A stretch of 64,000 bases of DNA from Halapricum desulfuricans (lineage in GTDB: Archaea; Halobacteriota; Halobacteria; Halobacteriales; Haloarculaceae). Under the pieces are notes generated by a model. It had not been told where the DNA came from, did not search any database, and was given only the letters and a program-made list of their open reading frames with translations. Location of the stretch: NCBI RefSeq assembly GCF_017094505.1, contig NZ_CP064787.1, positions 930,001 through 994,000 on the forward strand, given 5' to 3'. Of this stretch, positions 18,913-27,739 are shown in pieces (position 1 is the stretch's first letter; each line of letters begins with the position of its first letter). Position numbers and translations under genes: made by a program.

Positions 18913-19039
18913 GAGTCGCCAGCCGGACGCGCTCGTGCCTGGCCGCTGCACCTGCGGGCGGCAGGCCGCGGGGTACGACGCCGTGATCGGCGCGCCCGCG
19001 TGTCCCGTGTGTGCTCGTTCGCGAGGTGATCTGGCGTGA
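18905..19039 (+). CDS. Tiny zinc-finger protein (44 aa)
   Basis: A 44-residue reading frame with two cysteine pairs, CTC at residues 15-17 and CPVC near residue 33, in a compact knuckle (GRCTCGRQAAGYDAV and APACPVCARS). It overlaps the previous gene's end and its TGA overlaps the GTG of the integrase gene (GTGA). Size, cysteines and both overlaps make it a credible gene despite its length. It may assist the integrase or regulate the cassette; that is inference. Confidence 0.6.
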   Translation: MSKSRQPDALVPGRCTCGRQAAGYDAVIGAPACPVCARSRGDLA

Positions 19040-20103
19040 GGCCCCAAGACGAGGCGCCGAACCTGCCGATCGAAGAGGCGATTGAGGTGTTCGTCACGCA
19101 CAATCGCCCGAACTGGAAGGGGGAAACTGAGCGGACTTACCGCCGGAATCTGGGGCGGTTCGCCGAGTATGCGGCCGAGAACGACCTGCAGACGCTCGGC
19201 GATTTGACCCGCTGGGATGTCGGTGGCTTCTCGAGTTGGCTCCTCGAGAAGGACTACGCGAAAGCGACCGTCGCGAGCCGGCAGAAGGCGGTCAAGACCT
19301 GGCTGAAGTTCTGCGAAAGCCAGGGGTTGATCGATCACGGGATGCACACGGCGATCGAGACGCTGAAACTCGACGACGAGGAGGAAACGTCCGACCAGCA
19401 GCTCGATCCCGAAGACGCCCGCACGTTGCTGTCGTTCTACCGCGAGAGTCCGAAGTGGCGGGGGACCCGGCGGCACGCTGTCTTGGAGGTCCTGTGGCAC
19501 ACGGGGTGTCGGATGTCGGGGTTGCTCGCGCTTGATCTCGACGATTACGATCCCGAGCGCGGCGATCTCCACTTCCGGAATCGGCCGGAGACCGATACCC
19601 GGCTCAAGCGTGGCAACACCCACCAGCGGAACGTCACGCTCTCGTCGGAGCCCCAGGACGTGCTCGAGCTGTACCTCGCTCGCGAGCGCTTGGATCAGCG
19701 CGACGAGCACGGCCGTGAGCCGCTGTTCGCGTCACAGAACGGTCGGCCGACGAAAGGGACGCTCCGATACTGGACGTACGAGGCGACCCAGCCGTGCATG
19801 GCTGTCGAGTGTCCGCACGGGAAGCGCCGGCCGAACTGTGAGTGGGTACCGCGGAACCGATCGAGTCTGTGTCCGTCGACGCGCGCGCCGCATGCGATCC
19901 GTCGTGGCTCGATCACGTGGCAGTTGAACCTCGGCTTCGATCTGCAGACGGTGGCCGATCGAGCCGCCGCAACCCCGTCGGTGATTCGACGGTACTACGA
20001 CGATCCAAACTACGACGACGAGCTCGATCGACGCCGCTCAGAGACCGAAGAGATCGACATTCAAAAACACTTGAGCCCTGACGACCTGGGTGATTCAGAG
20101 TGA
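19036..20103 (+). CDS. Tyrosine recombinase / integrase
   Basis: 355 residues from a GTG that overlaps the preceding stop. The N-terminal core-binding SAM-like domain (about 10-115) is followed by the catalytic domain: Arg159 in HTGCRMSGLLAL, a lysine region at RLKRGN, His286-x-x-Arg289 in HAIRRGSITWQ with Trp295 in the second-His position, and nucleophile Tyr320 or Tyr321 in VIRRYYDDP. Cysteines 254, 259, 268 and 279 (CMAVECPHGKRRPNCEW and beyond) may bind zinc, seen in some haloarchaeal integrases. It appears intact. Together with the repressor it marks an integrated element or its remnant beside the CRISPR-cas locus. No attachment site could be assigned. Confidence 0.92.
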   Translation: MRPQDEAPNLPIEEAIEVFVTHNRPNWKGETERTYRRNLGRFAEYAAENDLQTLGDLTRWDVGGFSSWLLEKDYAKATVASRQKAVKTWLKFCESQGLIDHGMHTAIETLKLDDEEETSDQQLDPEDARTLLSFYRESPKWRGTRRHAVLEVLWHTGCRMSGLLALDLDDYDPERGDLHFRNRPETDTRLKRGNTHQRNVTLSSEPQDVLELYLARERLDQRDEHGREPLFASQNGRPTKGTLRYWTYEATQPCMAVECPHGKRRPNCEWVPRNRSSLCPSTRAPHAIRRGSITWQLNLGFDLQTVADRAAATPSVIRRYYDDPNYDDELDRRRSETEEIDIQKHLSPDDLGDSE

Positions 20104-20200
20104 CGGTGCAGTCCGGCGGTTTCCGATACATATGTAGCCAATCATATCATTTCTCTGTCACCCTCCGACCCCACTCCGTACTTATACCCCGTTCTCAAAC

Positions 20201-20226
20201 GACTGTAGAGCAGTCTGCGGGTTTTC
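20201..20226 (+). terminator. Possible terminator downstream of the integrase
   Basis: GACTG-TAGAG-CAGTC forms a 5-bp stem at 20201-20215 and is followed by GCGGGTTTTC. It lies about 100 bases after the integrase stop. A TATA-like CTTATACC just upstream (20191-20198) could instead serve the small gene at 20260. Confidence 0.35.
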
Positions 20227-20259
20227 CGTGCACTCCCTTTTGAATGGGGATGTTGCGGC

Positions 20260-20400
20260 ATGAGCTCTGTCACAGATCAGACCAATGAAGAGCCGACGCT
20301 GATCTGTGAGTACTGCGGGAGCGTCATCGAATCAGATCACCAGTACTGTCCAGCGCCGTACTCGAGCACGCTCGCCAGATTCGACGTTCCGACGAGCTGA
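20260..20400 (+). CDS. Tiny zinc-finger-like protein (46 aa)
   Basis: A 46-residue frame beginning MSSVTDQTNEEP. It contains CEYCGS near residue 17 and a further cysteine in HQYCPAPY, giving a CxxC plus His/Cys knuckle like the many small zinc-finger proteins of haloarchaea. A TATA-like CTTATACC lies about 65 bases upstream. It may be the last gene of the mobile cassette or an independent gene. Confidence 0.5.
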   Translation: MSSVTDQTNEEPTLICEYCGSVIESDHQYCPAPYSSTLARFDVPTS

Positions 20401-20438
20401 CCGCGTCTCAGTGCTTTCGATCTGTGTAGTGATTCGGG

Positions 20439-20990
20439 TCATCGTACCGAGTGTCCGTTTCGACCGTCCGACAGCGTCTGTGCCGCCAGTCGCTCGCCGT
20501 CGGGTGTTCGAAGTTCGATCACGAGTTCGTCGTCGTCCTGTGTCAGTTCTCCGTGAGCGGGTCGGTTGCCTCGGGGGTCGGCGTGACTGCCGGGGTTGAC
20601 AATCAGGCAGTGGGGCGTCCGCTCGATCGCGGGTCGATGAGTGTGGCCGACGACGACGACGTCTGCGTCCTCCTGTCTGGCCAGCAGCGACAGTGACGTG
20701 TCGTCGCGGTCGTGGCCGTGCGTGAGGACGACCGTCCAACCCGCATATTCGACCGTCAGCGTCTCCGGGAGACGCGCCGCGAGGTCGGGCTCGTCGCTGT
20801 TGCCCGCAACCGCGGACAGCGCTGTGGCGTCCCGTTCGCGGCCTGCTTCTTCGGCGATCGCCTCGTAGACGCGTTCGGTCGTGAAATCCCCGGCGTGACA
20901 GACGTGTTCGGCCTCTCGGACGGCGCTCAGCGTGCGGCCGTCGAGCCTGTGTGATCGGTCCCCGTGGGTGTCGCCGAGTGCGACGAGCAT
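20439..20990 (-). CDS. Metallophosphoesterase, YfcE/MJ0936-like
   Basis: 183 residues from the ATG at 20990 (MLVALGDTHGD). Upstream in-frame sequence is basic and not protein-like for a halophile. All calcineurin-like motifs are present: GDTHGD, HAGDF, GNSDEP, THGHDRD and GHTHRP, which bind two metal ions. Archaeal members of this family hydrolyse phosphodiesters; the natural substrate is unclear. A second, diverged member is encoded at 24626-25120. It faces the mobile cassette tail to tail. Confidence 0.9.
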   Translation of the reverse strand: MLVALGDTHGDRSHRLDGRTLSAVREAEHVCHAGDFTTERVYEAIAEEAGRERDATALSAVAGNSDEPDLAARLPETLTVEYAGWTVVLTHGHDRDDTSLSLLARQEDADVVVVGHTHRPAIERTPHCLIVNPGSHADPRGNRPAHGELTQDDDELVIELRTPDGERLAAQTLSDGRNGHSVR

Positions 20991-21183
20991 ACACGTTGCT
21001 GGTCGGCGACCGCCACAATCGTTGTGGATCGATCGCCGATCGCACTCGCGACGACCACTTCCACAGCCACCCGCGAGCCACGACCGTGTCGAACCACCCA
21101 ACCACTGATTTGTTTACGTTTCCGACAGTTTCCGGCAACTATCGATGATTTAATTGAGAGGCGTCGTCAAGCACGGCTGAAAC

Positions 21184-22545
21184 ATGAGTAATTCAAGCGC
21201 AGGACGCGAGACGTGGGCGACACGCATCGGATTCATCCTCGCGGCGGTCGGAAGCGCCGTGGGGCTCGGCAACATCTGGCGGTTTCCGTTTCAGGTCAGT
21301 CAGGAAGGCGGTGCAGCGTTCGTCATCATGTATCTCGCGTTCGTCGTGCTCATCGGGTTCCCGGCGATGATGGTCGAGTTCGTCGTCGGGCGCAAGACGG
21401 GGCTGAACGCCGTCGGTGGAATCCGGGAGTTCGCCGGCGGGCGGTGGAAATATCTCGGTGGACTGTTCGTGTTCATCGGGTTCGTGATCCTCTCGTATTA
21501 CAGCGTCGTCGGTGGGTGGATCCTCCGGTACGTCCTCGGAAGCGCGACGGGCGGATACATGGCGCAGGGTACGGGCGAATACTTCGGCCAGATCTCGGTC
21601 GGGATGGACGCGTTGCTGGCCCACGCGGTGTTCATGCTGCTCGTGATCGGGATCGTCGCACTCGGCGTCAAGCGCGGGATCGAAATCGCCGTGAAGATCA
21701 TGGTCCCCGCGATCATCGCTATCTTCGCCGTCCTCGCGGTCTATGCGTTCACCCTTTCGGGAGCCGGCGAGGCCTACAGTTATTACCTCTCTCCGGACTT
21801 CGGCTATCTGATCGACAACTGGCAGAGTATCGTCCCGGCCGCAGCCGGACAGGGCTTCTTCACGCTCTCGCTCGGGATGGGCGTGATGATCACCTACGCC
21901 TCCTATCTCTCCGAGGACGAGAACCTCGCGATCGACGGCGGGACCGTCGTCGTGTTCAATACCGGGATCTCGATCTTGACGGGCCTGATTGTCTTCCCGA
22001 TCCTCTTTACCGCTGGCGTCGATCCGGAGACGTCCGGCGCAGGAGCGATCTTCGTGAGCGTCGCCGAGGCACTCGGTGACCTCCAGTTCGGCCGTCTCAT
22101 TGGGGTCCTGTTTTTCACTACGGTTGCTATCGCTGCACTCTCCTCGGCGATCAGCCTGATTGAGGTCGTCGTCTCCTACGCGATTGACGAATTCGGAATC
22201 GCCCGCGAACGGGCAACTGTTTTCATCGGAACCGCGATCTTCCTCCTCGGCGCTCCCGTCACGATCGACAATGTCATGGTCGATCTGTACGACATTTTCG
22301 CCGCGCAGATCCTGCTGGTACTGGGTGGTATCCTGCTCGTTACCGCAGTCGCCTGGATCTATGCCGACAAGGCGATTGACGAACTCAGCAAAGGTGTCAC
22401 ATCGTTCTCCGGCCTCGATCAGGTCTGGCTGTGGATCGTCCGGGTCCCGGTCCTCGTCGTGCTCGTCGTCTCGTTGTACCTGGGCATCGACGGTTTCGTC
22501 GAGTTCCTCCAAGGGGACTTCGCCGAGTTCCTAAACTCGCTGTAA
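21184..22545 (+). CDS. Sodium-dependent transporter, SNF/NSS family
   Basis: 453 residues and about 11-12 membrane segments. The N-terminal TWATRIGFILAAVGSAVGLG and NIWRFPFQV carry the conserved unwound TM1 of neurotransmitter:sodium symporters, where sodium and substrate bind. Archaeal and bacterial members take up amino acids or similar solutes with sodium. The length is normal for prokaryotic members. It stands alone, with a T-rich stretch after its stop. Confidence 0.93.
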   Translation: MSNSSAGRETWATRIGFILAAVGSAVGLGNIWRFPFQVSQEGGAAFVIMYLAFVVLIGFPAMMVEFVVGRKTGLNAVGGIREFAGGRWKYLGGLFVFIGFVILSYYSVVGGWILRYVLGSATGGYMAQGTGEYFGQISVGMDALLAHAVFMLLVIGIVALGVKRGIEIAVKIMVPAIIAIFAVLAVYAFTLSGAGEAYSYYLSPDFGYLIDNWQSIVPAAAGQGFFTLSLGMGVMITYASYLSEDENLAIDGGTVVVFNTGISILTGLIVFPILFTAGVDPETSGAGAIFVSVAEALGDLQFGRLIGVLFFTTVAIAALSSAISLIEVVVSYAIDEFGIARERATVFIGTAIFLLGAPVTIDNVMVDLYDIFAAQILLVLGGILLVTAVAWIYADKAIDELSKGVTSFSGLDQVWLWIVRVPVLVVLVVSLYLGIDGFVEFLQGDFAEFLNSL

Positions 22546-22570
22546 CGTCGTTTTCCCGTCTTTTTCGGTC
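22546..22570 (+). terminator. T-rich transcription terminator
   Basis: GTTTTCCCGTCTTTTTCGG follows the transporter stop codon within a few bases. Two T-runs on the coding strand fit an archaeal oligo-T terminator; no strong stem is seen. Confidence 0.45.
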
Positions 22571-22729
22571 CAGAAGCAGTCTGCACCAGTGCGATCTGTG
22601 GAGCGCTCGCGTCCAAATGGCCTGAAGTGATCGGTGAGCGACGCGCACGGCTCGTTCGATCTGAAAAGGAGACGCCAACCGTAACCTACACCGTACCCGA
22701 TCGATAACGGACACCAACAGCACACAGCA

Positions 22730-24490
22730 ATGCCCGACGACCACCTGACCTCGGAGAAAGACGACGCTCTCCGGAGTGCGGAAGTGACCGAAGGCGTCGA
22801 CCGCGCGCCACACCGGTCGCTGTTTCGCGCCGCGGGGCTGAGCGACGAAGAGATCCACAACCCACACATCGGGATCGCAAACTCCTGGAACGAGATCGTG
22901 CCCGGCCACGTCCACCTCGACGAGTTGGCCGAGTACGTCAAGGAAGGCGTCCGCGATGCCGGCGGGACGCCGCTTGAGTTCAACACGATCGCCGTCGACG
23001 ACGGGATCGCGATGGGCCACGAGGGGATGCGGTCCTCGCTGCCCTCCAGAGAGGTGATCGCCGATTCCGTCGAGTTGATGGCCAACGCCCACCAGTTCGA
23101 CGGGATCGTCGCGCTCGCCTCGTGTGACAAGATCGTTCCCGGAATGCTGATGGCGATCGCCCGGCTCGACATCCCGGCGATCGTCGTCACCGGCGGCCAT
23201 ATGGAGGCCGGCGAGCACGACGGCGACCCCGTCGATCTGGTCGACGTCTTCGAGGGCGTCAGCCAGCACGCCGAGGGGGAGATGGACGACGACGAGCTCT
23301 ACCAGCTCGAGTGTACGGCCTGTCCCGGCGAGGGCTCCTGTGCGGGGATGTTCACCGCGAACACGATGGCCTGCGTCACGGAGACGCTCGGGCTGTCCTG
23401 GACCGAGTGTGCGACCTACGGGGCGACCGACGACCGAAAGCGCGACATCGCCTACGAGAGCGGCAAGCGGATCCTCGATCTCGTCGAGAGAGACGTTCGG
23501 CCCTCGGAGTTTCTCACCCGGGAGAGCTTCGAGAACGCCGTCACGGTCGATCTCGCGCTCGGCGGCTCGACCAACACGATGCTCCACCTGCCGGCGATCG
23601 CTCAGGAGGCGGGGCTGGACCTGACGCTGACCGACTTCGAGGAGATCGCCGAACGGACCCCCCACCTCGCGCACATGAGTCCCGCGGGCCCCTGGCGGAT
23701 GGAACACCTGCGCGACGACGGTGGCCTCCCGGCGCTGTACCACCGGCTCGACGACCTGCTTCATCTCGATACGCCGACGGTCGACGGCCGGACGATCGGC
23801 GGTCGGATGGCCGATCGCCAGCCCGGCGGGCGAGTCATCCGCGACCGTGACGACCCCGTCCACGAGGAGGGTGGGCTCGCAGTCCTCCGTGGCAACCTCG
23901 CCCCGGAGGGGTCGGTCGTCAAGGCCGGCGCGATGGACGACTCGATGCGCCAGTTCGAGGGGTCGGCACGAGTGTACGAGTCACAGCGTGCGATGCTCGA
24001 CGCCTACGACGCGGGCGAGATCGAACAGGGCGACGTGGTCGTGATCCGTTATGAGGGTCCCAAAGGAGGGCCGGGCATGCCCGAGATGCTCGAACCGACC
24101 TCGAAGATCAGCGGGTCGCCCGCGCTCTCGGGCGAGGTCGCCCTGTTGACTGACGGCCGGTTCTCCGGGGGGACTCGCGGCGCGGCGATCGGTCACATCA
24201 GCCCGGAAGCGGCCGCTGGCGGGCCGATCGCGCTAGTCGAGGACGGCGACACGATCCGGATCGACGTCGACACGGGCGAGCTGACGCTCGACGTTTCACC
24301 GGACGAACTCCGAGCTCGCGCAGCCGAGTGGGAACCGCCGGAGATCGACGCGAGTGGCGTCATCGAGCGGTTCGCCGCGCTCGCGACCAGCGCCGCGACC
24401 GGCGGCGTCCTCGAAGCGCCGGAGCTGGCCGCGCCGGACATTCGGCTCGAGGAATCGTCCGGTCGTGCTGTGACAGGCGACGACTGGTGA
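22730..24490 (+). CDS. ilvD: Dihydroxy-acid dehydratase
   Basis: 586 residues, normal for the IlvD/Edd family. The iron-sulphur ligand motifs are visible: VALASCDKIVPGML, and ECTACPGEGSCAGMFTANTM with its cysteines. The end contains GRFSGGTRGAAIGHISPEA, a strongly conserved active-site segment. The enzyme converts 2,3-dihydroxy-isovalerate or -methylvalerate to 2-oxo acids in valine, leucine and isoleucine synthesis. Other IlvD-family members dehydrate sugar acids, so the substrate is assigned by similarity only. No other branched-chain gene is next to it. Confidence 0.9.
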   Translation: MPDDHLTSEKDDALRSAEVTEGVDRAPHRSLFRAAGLSDEEIHNPHIGIANSWNEIVPGHVHLDELAEYVKEGVRDAGGTPLEFNTIAVDDGIAMGHEGMRSSLPSREVIADSVELMANAHQFDGIVALASCDKIVPGMLMAIARLDIPAIVVTGGHMEAGEHDGDPVDLVDVFEGVSQHAEGEMDDDELYQLECTACPGEGSCAGMFTANTMACVTETLGLSWTECATYGATDDRKRDIAYESGKRILDLVERDVRPSEFLTRESFENAVTVDLALGGSTNTMLHLPAIAQEAGLDLTLTDFEEIAERTPHLAHMSPAGPWRMEHLRDDGGLPALYHRLDDLLHLDTPTVDGRTIGGRMADRQPGGRVIRDRDDPVHEEGGLAVLRGNLAPEGSVVKAGAMDDSMRQFEGSARVYESQRAMLDAYDAGEIEQGDVVVIRYEGPKGGPGMPEMLEPTSKISGSPALSGEVALLTDGRFSGGTRGAAIGHISPEAAAGGPIALVEDGDTIRIDVDTGELTLDVSPDELRARAAEWEPPEIDASGVIERFAALATSAATGGVLEAPELAAPDIRLEESSGRAVTGDDW

Positions 24491-24547
24491 CCACTTCCGC
24501 GCCGTAAACGGAGAGGGATCGAAGATATTTCAGGATACACCACTCCT

Positions 24548-24566
24548 GAGCAGTGACACACTGCTC
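24548..24566. terminator. Hairpin between convergent genes
   Basis: GAGCAGTG-ACA-CACTGCTC is a perfect 8-bp stem with a 3-base loop, midway between the convergent ilvD and phosphoesterase genes. It may end transcripts from both sides, although no T-run follows. Confidence 0.4.
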
Positions 24567-24625
24567 CCGCCGTGAACAGCGCGACTCCCTCGCAAGACAG
24601 CGAAGTCGGTGAAGGAACTCGACGA

Positions 24626-25120
24626 CTACTCTCGGCGAACGGTCACGGCCAGTTCGCCGCCGCCGACTTCGGCGGTCAGCATCGTCGCCTCCTCGGCCGG
24701 GGCGGCCCCGGTGACGCTGCCGGGGTTGAGCAGGCGGACGCCATCGACGGTCGTATCCAGCAGCTGGTGGGTGTGTCCGGCGACGCCGACGAAGGGGTCG
24801 TCGACGCCCTGATCGCGGACGACCCGGGCGACGCGCTCCTCGTAATCTCGACGGCTCCCCGTTCCGTGGGTCACGACGAACGTGACGCCGCCGAGTCGAA
24901 CGGTCTCGACGTCCGACAGACCGAGCCCGTGTGGGTCCATGTTCCCGCCGACGGCCGTGAGTCGCGTGGCGAGGTCGCGCACGTCCGCCAGCGCCTTCGT
25001 CGAGTCGAAATCGCCCGCGTGGATCACGTGATCGGCCTCCCGGATGGACCGGCGCGCCCACGGCGGGATGGCGTGTGCACGCGAGGGGATATGCGAATCG
25101 CTGATGATCGCGACTTTCAT
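24626..25120 (-). CDS. Metallophosphoesterase (second paralogue)
   Basis: 164 residues from the ATG at 25120 (MKVAIISDSHIPSR). Calcineurin-like motifs SDSHIP, HAGDFDS, GNMDPHG, THGTGS and GHTHQ are intact. It is closer to the YfcE/YsnB type than the paralogue at 20439-20990 and is likely a small two-metal phosphodiesterase with unknown natural substrate. It diverges from the NUDIX fusion gene 71 bases away, with which it may share a promoter region. Confidence 0.9.
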   Translation of the reverse strand: MKVAIISDSHIPSRAHAIPPWARRSIREADHVIHAGDFDSTKALADVRDLATRLTAVGGNMDPHGLGLSDVETVRLGGVTFVVTHGTGSRRDYEERVARVVRDQGVDDPFVGVAGHTHQLLDTTVDGVRLLNPGSVTGAAPAEEATMLTAEVGGGELAVTVRRE

Positions 25121-25191
25121 ACCCGGACGTAGACGAGCGGGGCTGAAAAACGCGGCGTCGGCGTTTTGCCGGCCGGCCACGAACGACCGGC

Positions 25192-26430
25192 ATGGACGAA
25201 CGCGAGGTCGTCACGTGCTTTCTGCACAACGACGGTGAGGTCCTGCTCGTTCGCCGCAGCGCCGACGCCGAGTCGTATCCCGGCCGATGGGCGACGGTCA
25301 CCGGCTATCTCGCGCCCGAACGGGGCGCGCCGCCCGACGAACCGGCAACAGCTGCACGGCGCGAGATTAACGAGGAGACCGGCCTCCCCGACTCGTCGCT
25401 CGTTCGGCGCGGCGAGGCGTTCGCGGTCGAAGACGCCCGGCTGGGGACGCGCTGGCGCGTCCATCCGTTCCTGTTCGAGACCGGGACGCGCGAAATCGAC
25501 CCGAACTGGGAACTCCAGGAATACGAGTGGGCCCATGCGACCGAGATTCGGCGCCGGGAGACGGTACCAGACCTGTGGCGCTCCTATGACAGCGTTCGCC
25601 CGACGGTCGAGAGCGTCGCGGCCGACGACGAACACGGATCGGCCCGGCTGTCGGTGCGCGCGCTTGAAGTGCTACGCGACGAGGCCGCGCTGGCAAGCGA
25701 CTGGAACGCTGTCGCCGACGTCGCTCGCGAGTTGCTCGCCGCCCGTCCGTCGATGGCAGTCGTCGCGAACCGGATCAACCGCGCGATGAGCGAGGCGAGC
25801 GAGCGCGCGCCGGGAGCCGTCGAACGAGCGGCCCGCGAGGAGATTGACCGTGCCGTTGAGACCGACCGAGCAGCTGCCGGCGTCGCCGCGTCGCGGATCG
25901 AGGGCGCGCGAGTCTGTACGCTCTCGCGGTCCGGGACAGTCGAGCGAGCGCTTGAGCTTGCCGGTCCCGAGGCCGTGCTGATCGCGGAATCCCGGCCCGG
26001 CGGCGAAGGCGTCGGGGTCGCCGAGTCGCTGGCCTCGAGCCACGACGTGACACTGACGAGCGATGCCGCTCTGCCCGGGCAGCTGGGTGCGTTCGAAGCC
26101 GACGCGGTTGTCGTCGGTGCCGACACGATTCTCCCCGATCGCGTGCTGAACAAGGTCGGCACGTACGGACTCGCGCTGGCAGCGGCCGCCCGGGATATCC
26201 CGGTGTACGTCGTCGCCAGCGCGGACAAGGTTACGCCCGACGACGAGATCGAGATCGAGCCGTCGCCCGCGACGCTGTACGACGGCGACGCCAATCTCAC
26301 GCTCGCAAACCCGCTGTTCGAGGAAACGCCGATCGAACTGTGTGCTGAGATGTGCACTGAACGAGGCGCGCTCGATTCCGACGGCGTGGCCGAGGTCGCT
26401 ACACGTCATCGGTCGCTGCGAGAGTGGTGA
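25192..26430 (+). CDS. NUDIX hydrolase fused to an eIF2B-like domain
   Basis: 412 residues with two domains. Residues 1-140 are a NUDIX fold: GRWATVTGYL, then RREINEETGLPD, the catalytic NUDIX helix. Residues about 150-405 resemble the Rossmann half of the eIF-2B alpha/beta/delta and ribose-1,5-bisphosphate isomerase family: VCTLSRSGTVERAL, LIAESRPGGEGVGVAE, VVVGADTILPDRVLNKVGTY. The second domain keeps the GAD and NKVGTY motifs of the sugar-phosphate isomerase branch. The combination suggests a nucleotide- or sugar-phosphate role (repair or salvage) rather than translation initiation; that is inference. I believe similar fusions occur in other haloarchaea. Confidence 0.85.
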   Translation: MDEREVVTCFLHNDGEVLLVRRSADAESYPGRWATVTGYLAPERGAPPDEPATAARREINEETGLPDSSLVRRGEAFAVEDARLGTRWRVHPFLFETGTREIDPNWELQEYEWAHATEIRRRETVPDLWRSYDSVRPTVESVAADDEHGSARLSVRALEVLRDEAALASDWNAVADVARELLAARPSMAVVANRINRAMSEASERAPGAVERAAREEIDRAVETDRAAAGVAASRIEGARVCTLSRSGTVERALELAGPEAVLIAESRPGGEGVGVAESLASSHDVTLTSDAALPGQLGAFEADAVVVGADTILPDRVLNKVGTYGLALAAAARDIPVYVVASADKVTPDDEIEIEPSPATLYDGDANLTLANPLFEETPIELCAEMCTERGALDSDGVAEVATRHRSLREW

Positions 26431-26618
26431 GGCGGAGTCTGGGGCGTGTCAGCTGTTTCGCGGACAACGCTGTACGAACGGCTCACGGAGCGGCGTCGTC
26501 GAGAAAGACCTCGGGGCAGTTCGAACAACTGCTCCCGGACGGACTCGAAAACCGGTTCGCGTCCGGACTACCGGAACGCGTCGCCATCAGTGTCAGGAGG
26601 TGGTCCGACAACGGAGCG

Positions 26619-27641
26619 TTACAGCGTCGTCGAGACCGACCCGCGCTCGAGAAACGCCGTCTCGTAGCCCTCGTGGCGGGACAGCGAGTTCGGCCCGTCG
26701 ACGGTTATCGTTACGGTGTCGCCACTCGAAGGCGCGCCGCCGAGGTCGGCGCGATAGTGCGCGCCGAGCGTCGGCCCGATAGCGCTCGTGAGGGAATCGT
26801 CGAACCCCACGCTTTCGACAGTCGCCGACAGCGGAAACCCGGGAATCGAAAAGCGGTTGTACGGCGTCCGCGGGGAGACGATCAGCGTCTCCTCGACGAC
26901 GGTCGCGACGAGCTCGGCGTCGCCGACGCTGCCGACGGTCTCCGGCGATCCGGGCAACTCCTCGACACGGGGTGCATACGACAGCGGCATCTTCATCTCC
27001 ATGGGAGCGACGGCCGCGCGCTCGCCGGCCGTGTCGGGGAATTGTTCGAAAGTGATCTCCTCGAGATCGCTCTCGGCAAAGTCGAACGAGAACGTCGCCG
27101 TGTGTTCGGACCCGAAGCGACCGTCGAACGCGCCGACAGTTTCGATCCCGAGTGGCAGGACCTCGACGTCGACGGTGTAGGTGCCGTCACCGTCGAGCGC
27201 GATATTTTCCCCGAAGTGAAAGCCCATGTTCTGGCTGAGCATCGGCCAGGCGCGCTTTTCGTCGACGCTGTCGCCGTCCCGGGAGACGGCAAACTGCGGT
27301 CGATCCAGCACCGGAACGACCGTCTCGGTCTCCCGGTCCCAGATCGAAGCCATCAGGTGGACACTGTGGGCGTCCTGGATCTCGACGCGGCTGGTGCTCC
27401 CGGCGACCGTCCAGAACCGGTGGGGAAACGAGTAAAAGAGGCCGACAGTGCGGTCGCCGACGGTCTCGGTCCCGATCATGTTCATACCCTCGATGTGCGT
27501 CGGCCGGTAGACAGCGTCGGGTCGATCGTCGAGGACGGGCGGGATACGAGCCGTCGATCGCTGCGCGAACAGGTCGCTACAGCCGGCTAGCCCGCCGGCG
27601 AGGCCGACGGCCCCCGCCTGCAGGAACGTGCGTCGGTTCAT
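26619..27641 (-). CDS. Tat-exported lipoprotein, P19/Tp34-like iron transport protein
   Basis: 340 residues from ATG 27641. It starts MNRRTFLQAGAVGLAGGLAG and then CSD: a twin-arginine signal with a lipobox cysteine. The next part (about 40-170) resembles the P19/FtrA/Tp34 fold that binds iron or copper: HIEGMNMIGTE, VEIQDAHSVHLMASIWD and MGFHFGENIALDGDGTYTVD, with the expected Met and His ligands. The C-terminal half (about 185-340) is a second beta-rich domain I do not recognise. It lies directly downstream of a Tat-exported DyP-like peroxidase on the same strand, which supports a joint role in extracytoplasmic iron handling. Confidence 0.75.
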   Translation of the reverse strand: MNRRTFLQAGAVGLAGGLAGCSDLFAQRSTARIPPVLDDRPDAVYRPTHIEGMNMIGTETVGDRTVGLFYSFPHRFWTVAGSTSRVEIQDAHSVHLMASIWDRETETVVPVLDRPQFAVSRDGDSVDEKRAWPMLSQNMGFHFGENIALDGDGTYTVDVEVLPLGIETVGAFDGRFGSEHTATFSFDFAESDLEEITFEQFPDTAGERAAVAPMEMKMPLSYAPRVEELPGSPETVGSVGDAELVATVVEETLIVSPRTPYNRFSIPGFPLSATVESVGFDDSLTSAIGPTLGAHYRADLGGAPSSGDTVTITVDGPNSLSRHEGYETAFLERGSVSTTL

Positions 27642-27739
27642 CGGCGGTATTCCGGGCCGGACCGTCAATAGCTACACGGTGGCGGTTATCCCGTGGGGGA
27701 AATCGACCGTACTGACAGACCGCCCCCGCAAGCTGACGG

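Noticed and set aside
21193-22512. 439-codon minus-strand frame opposite the SNF transporter
   Set aside because: It is an Asp/Arg/His-rich antisense shadow of a clear transporter gene; in GC-rich haloarchaeal DNA such long antisense frames are common.
22397-23863. 488-codon minus-strand frame opposite the transporter end and ilvD
   Set aside because: It crosses two unrelated real genes and has no recognisable domain; antisense shadow.
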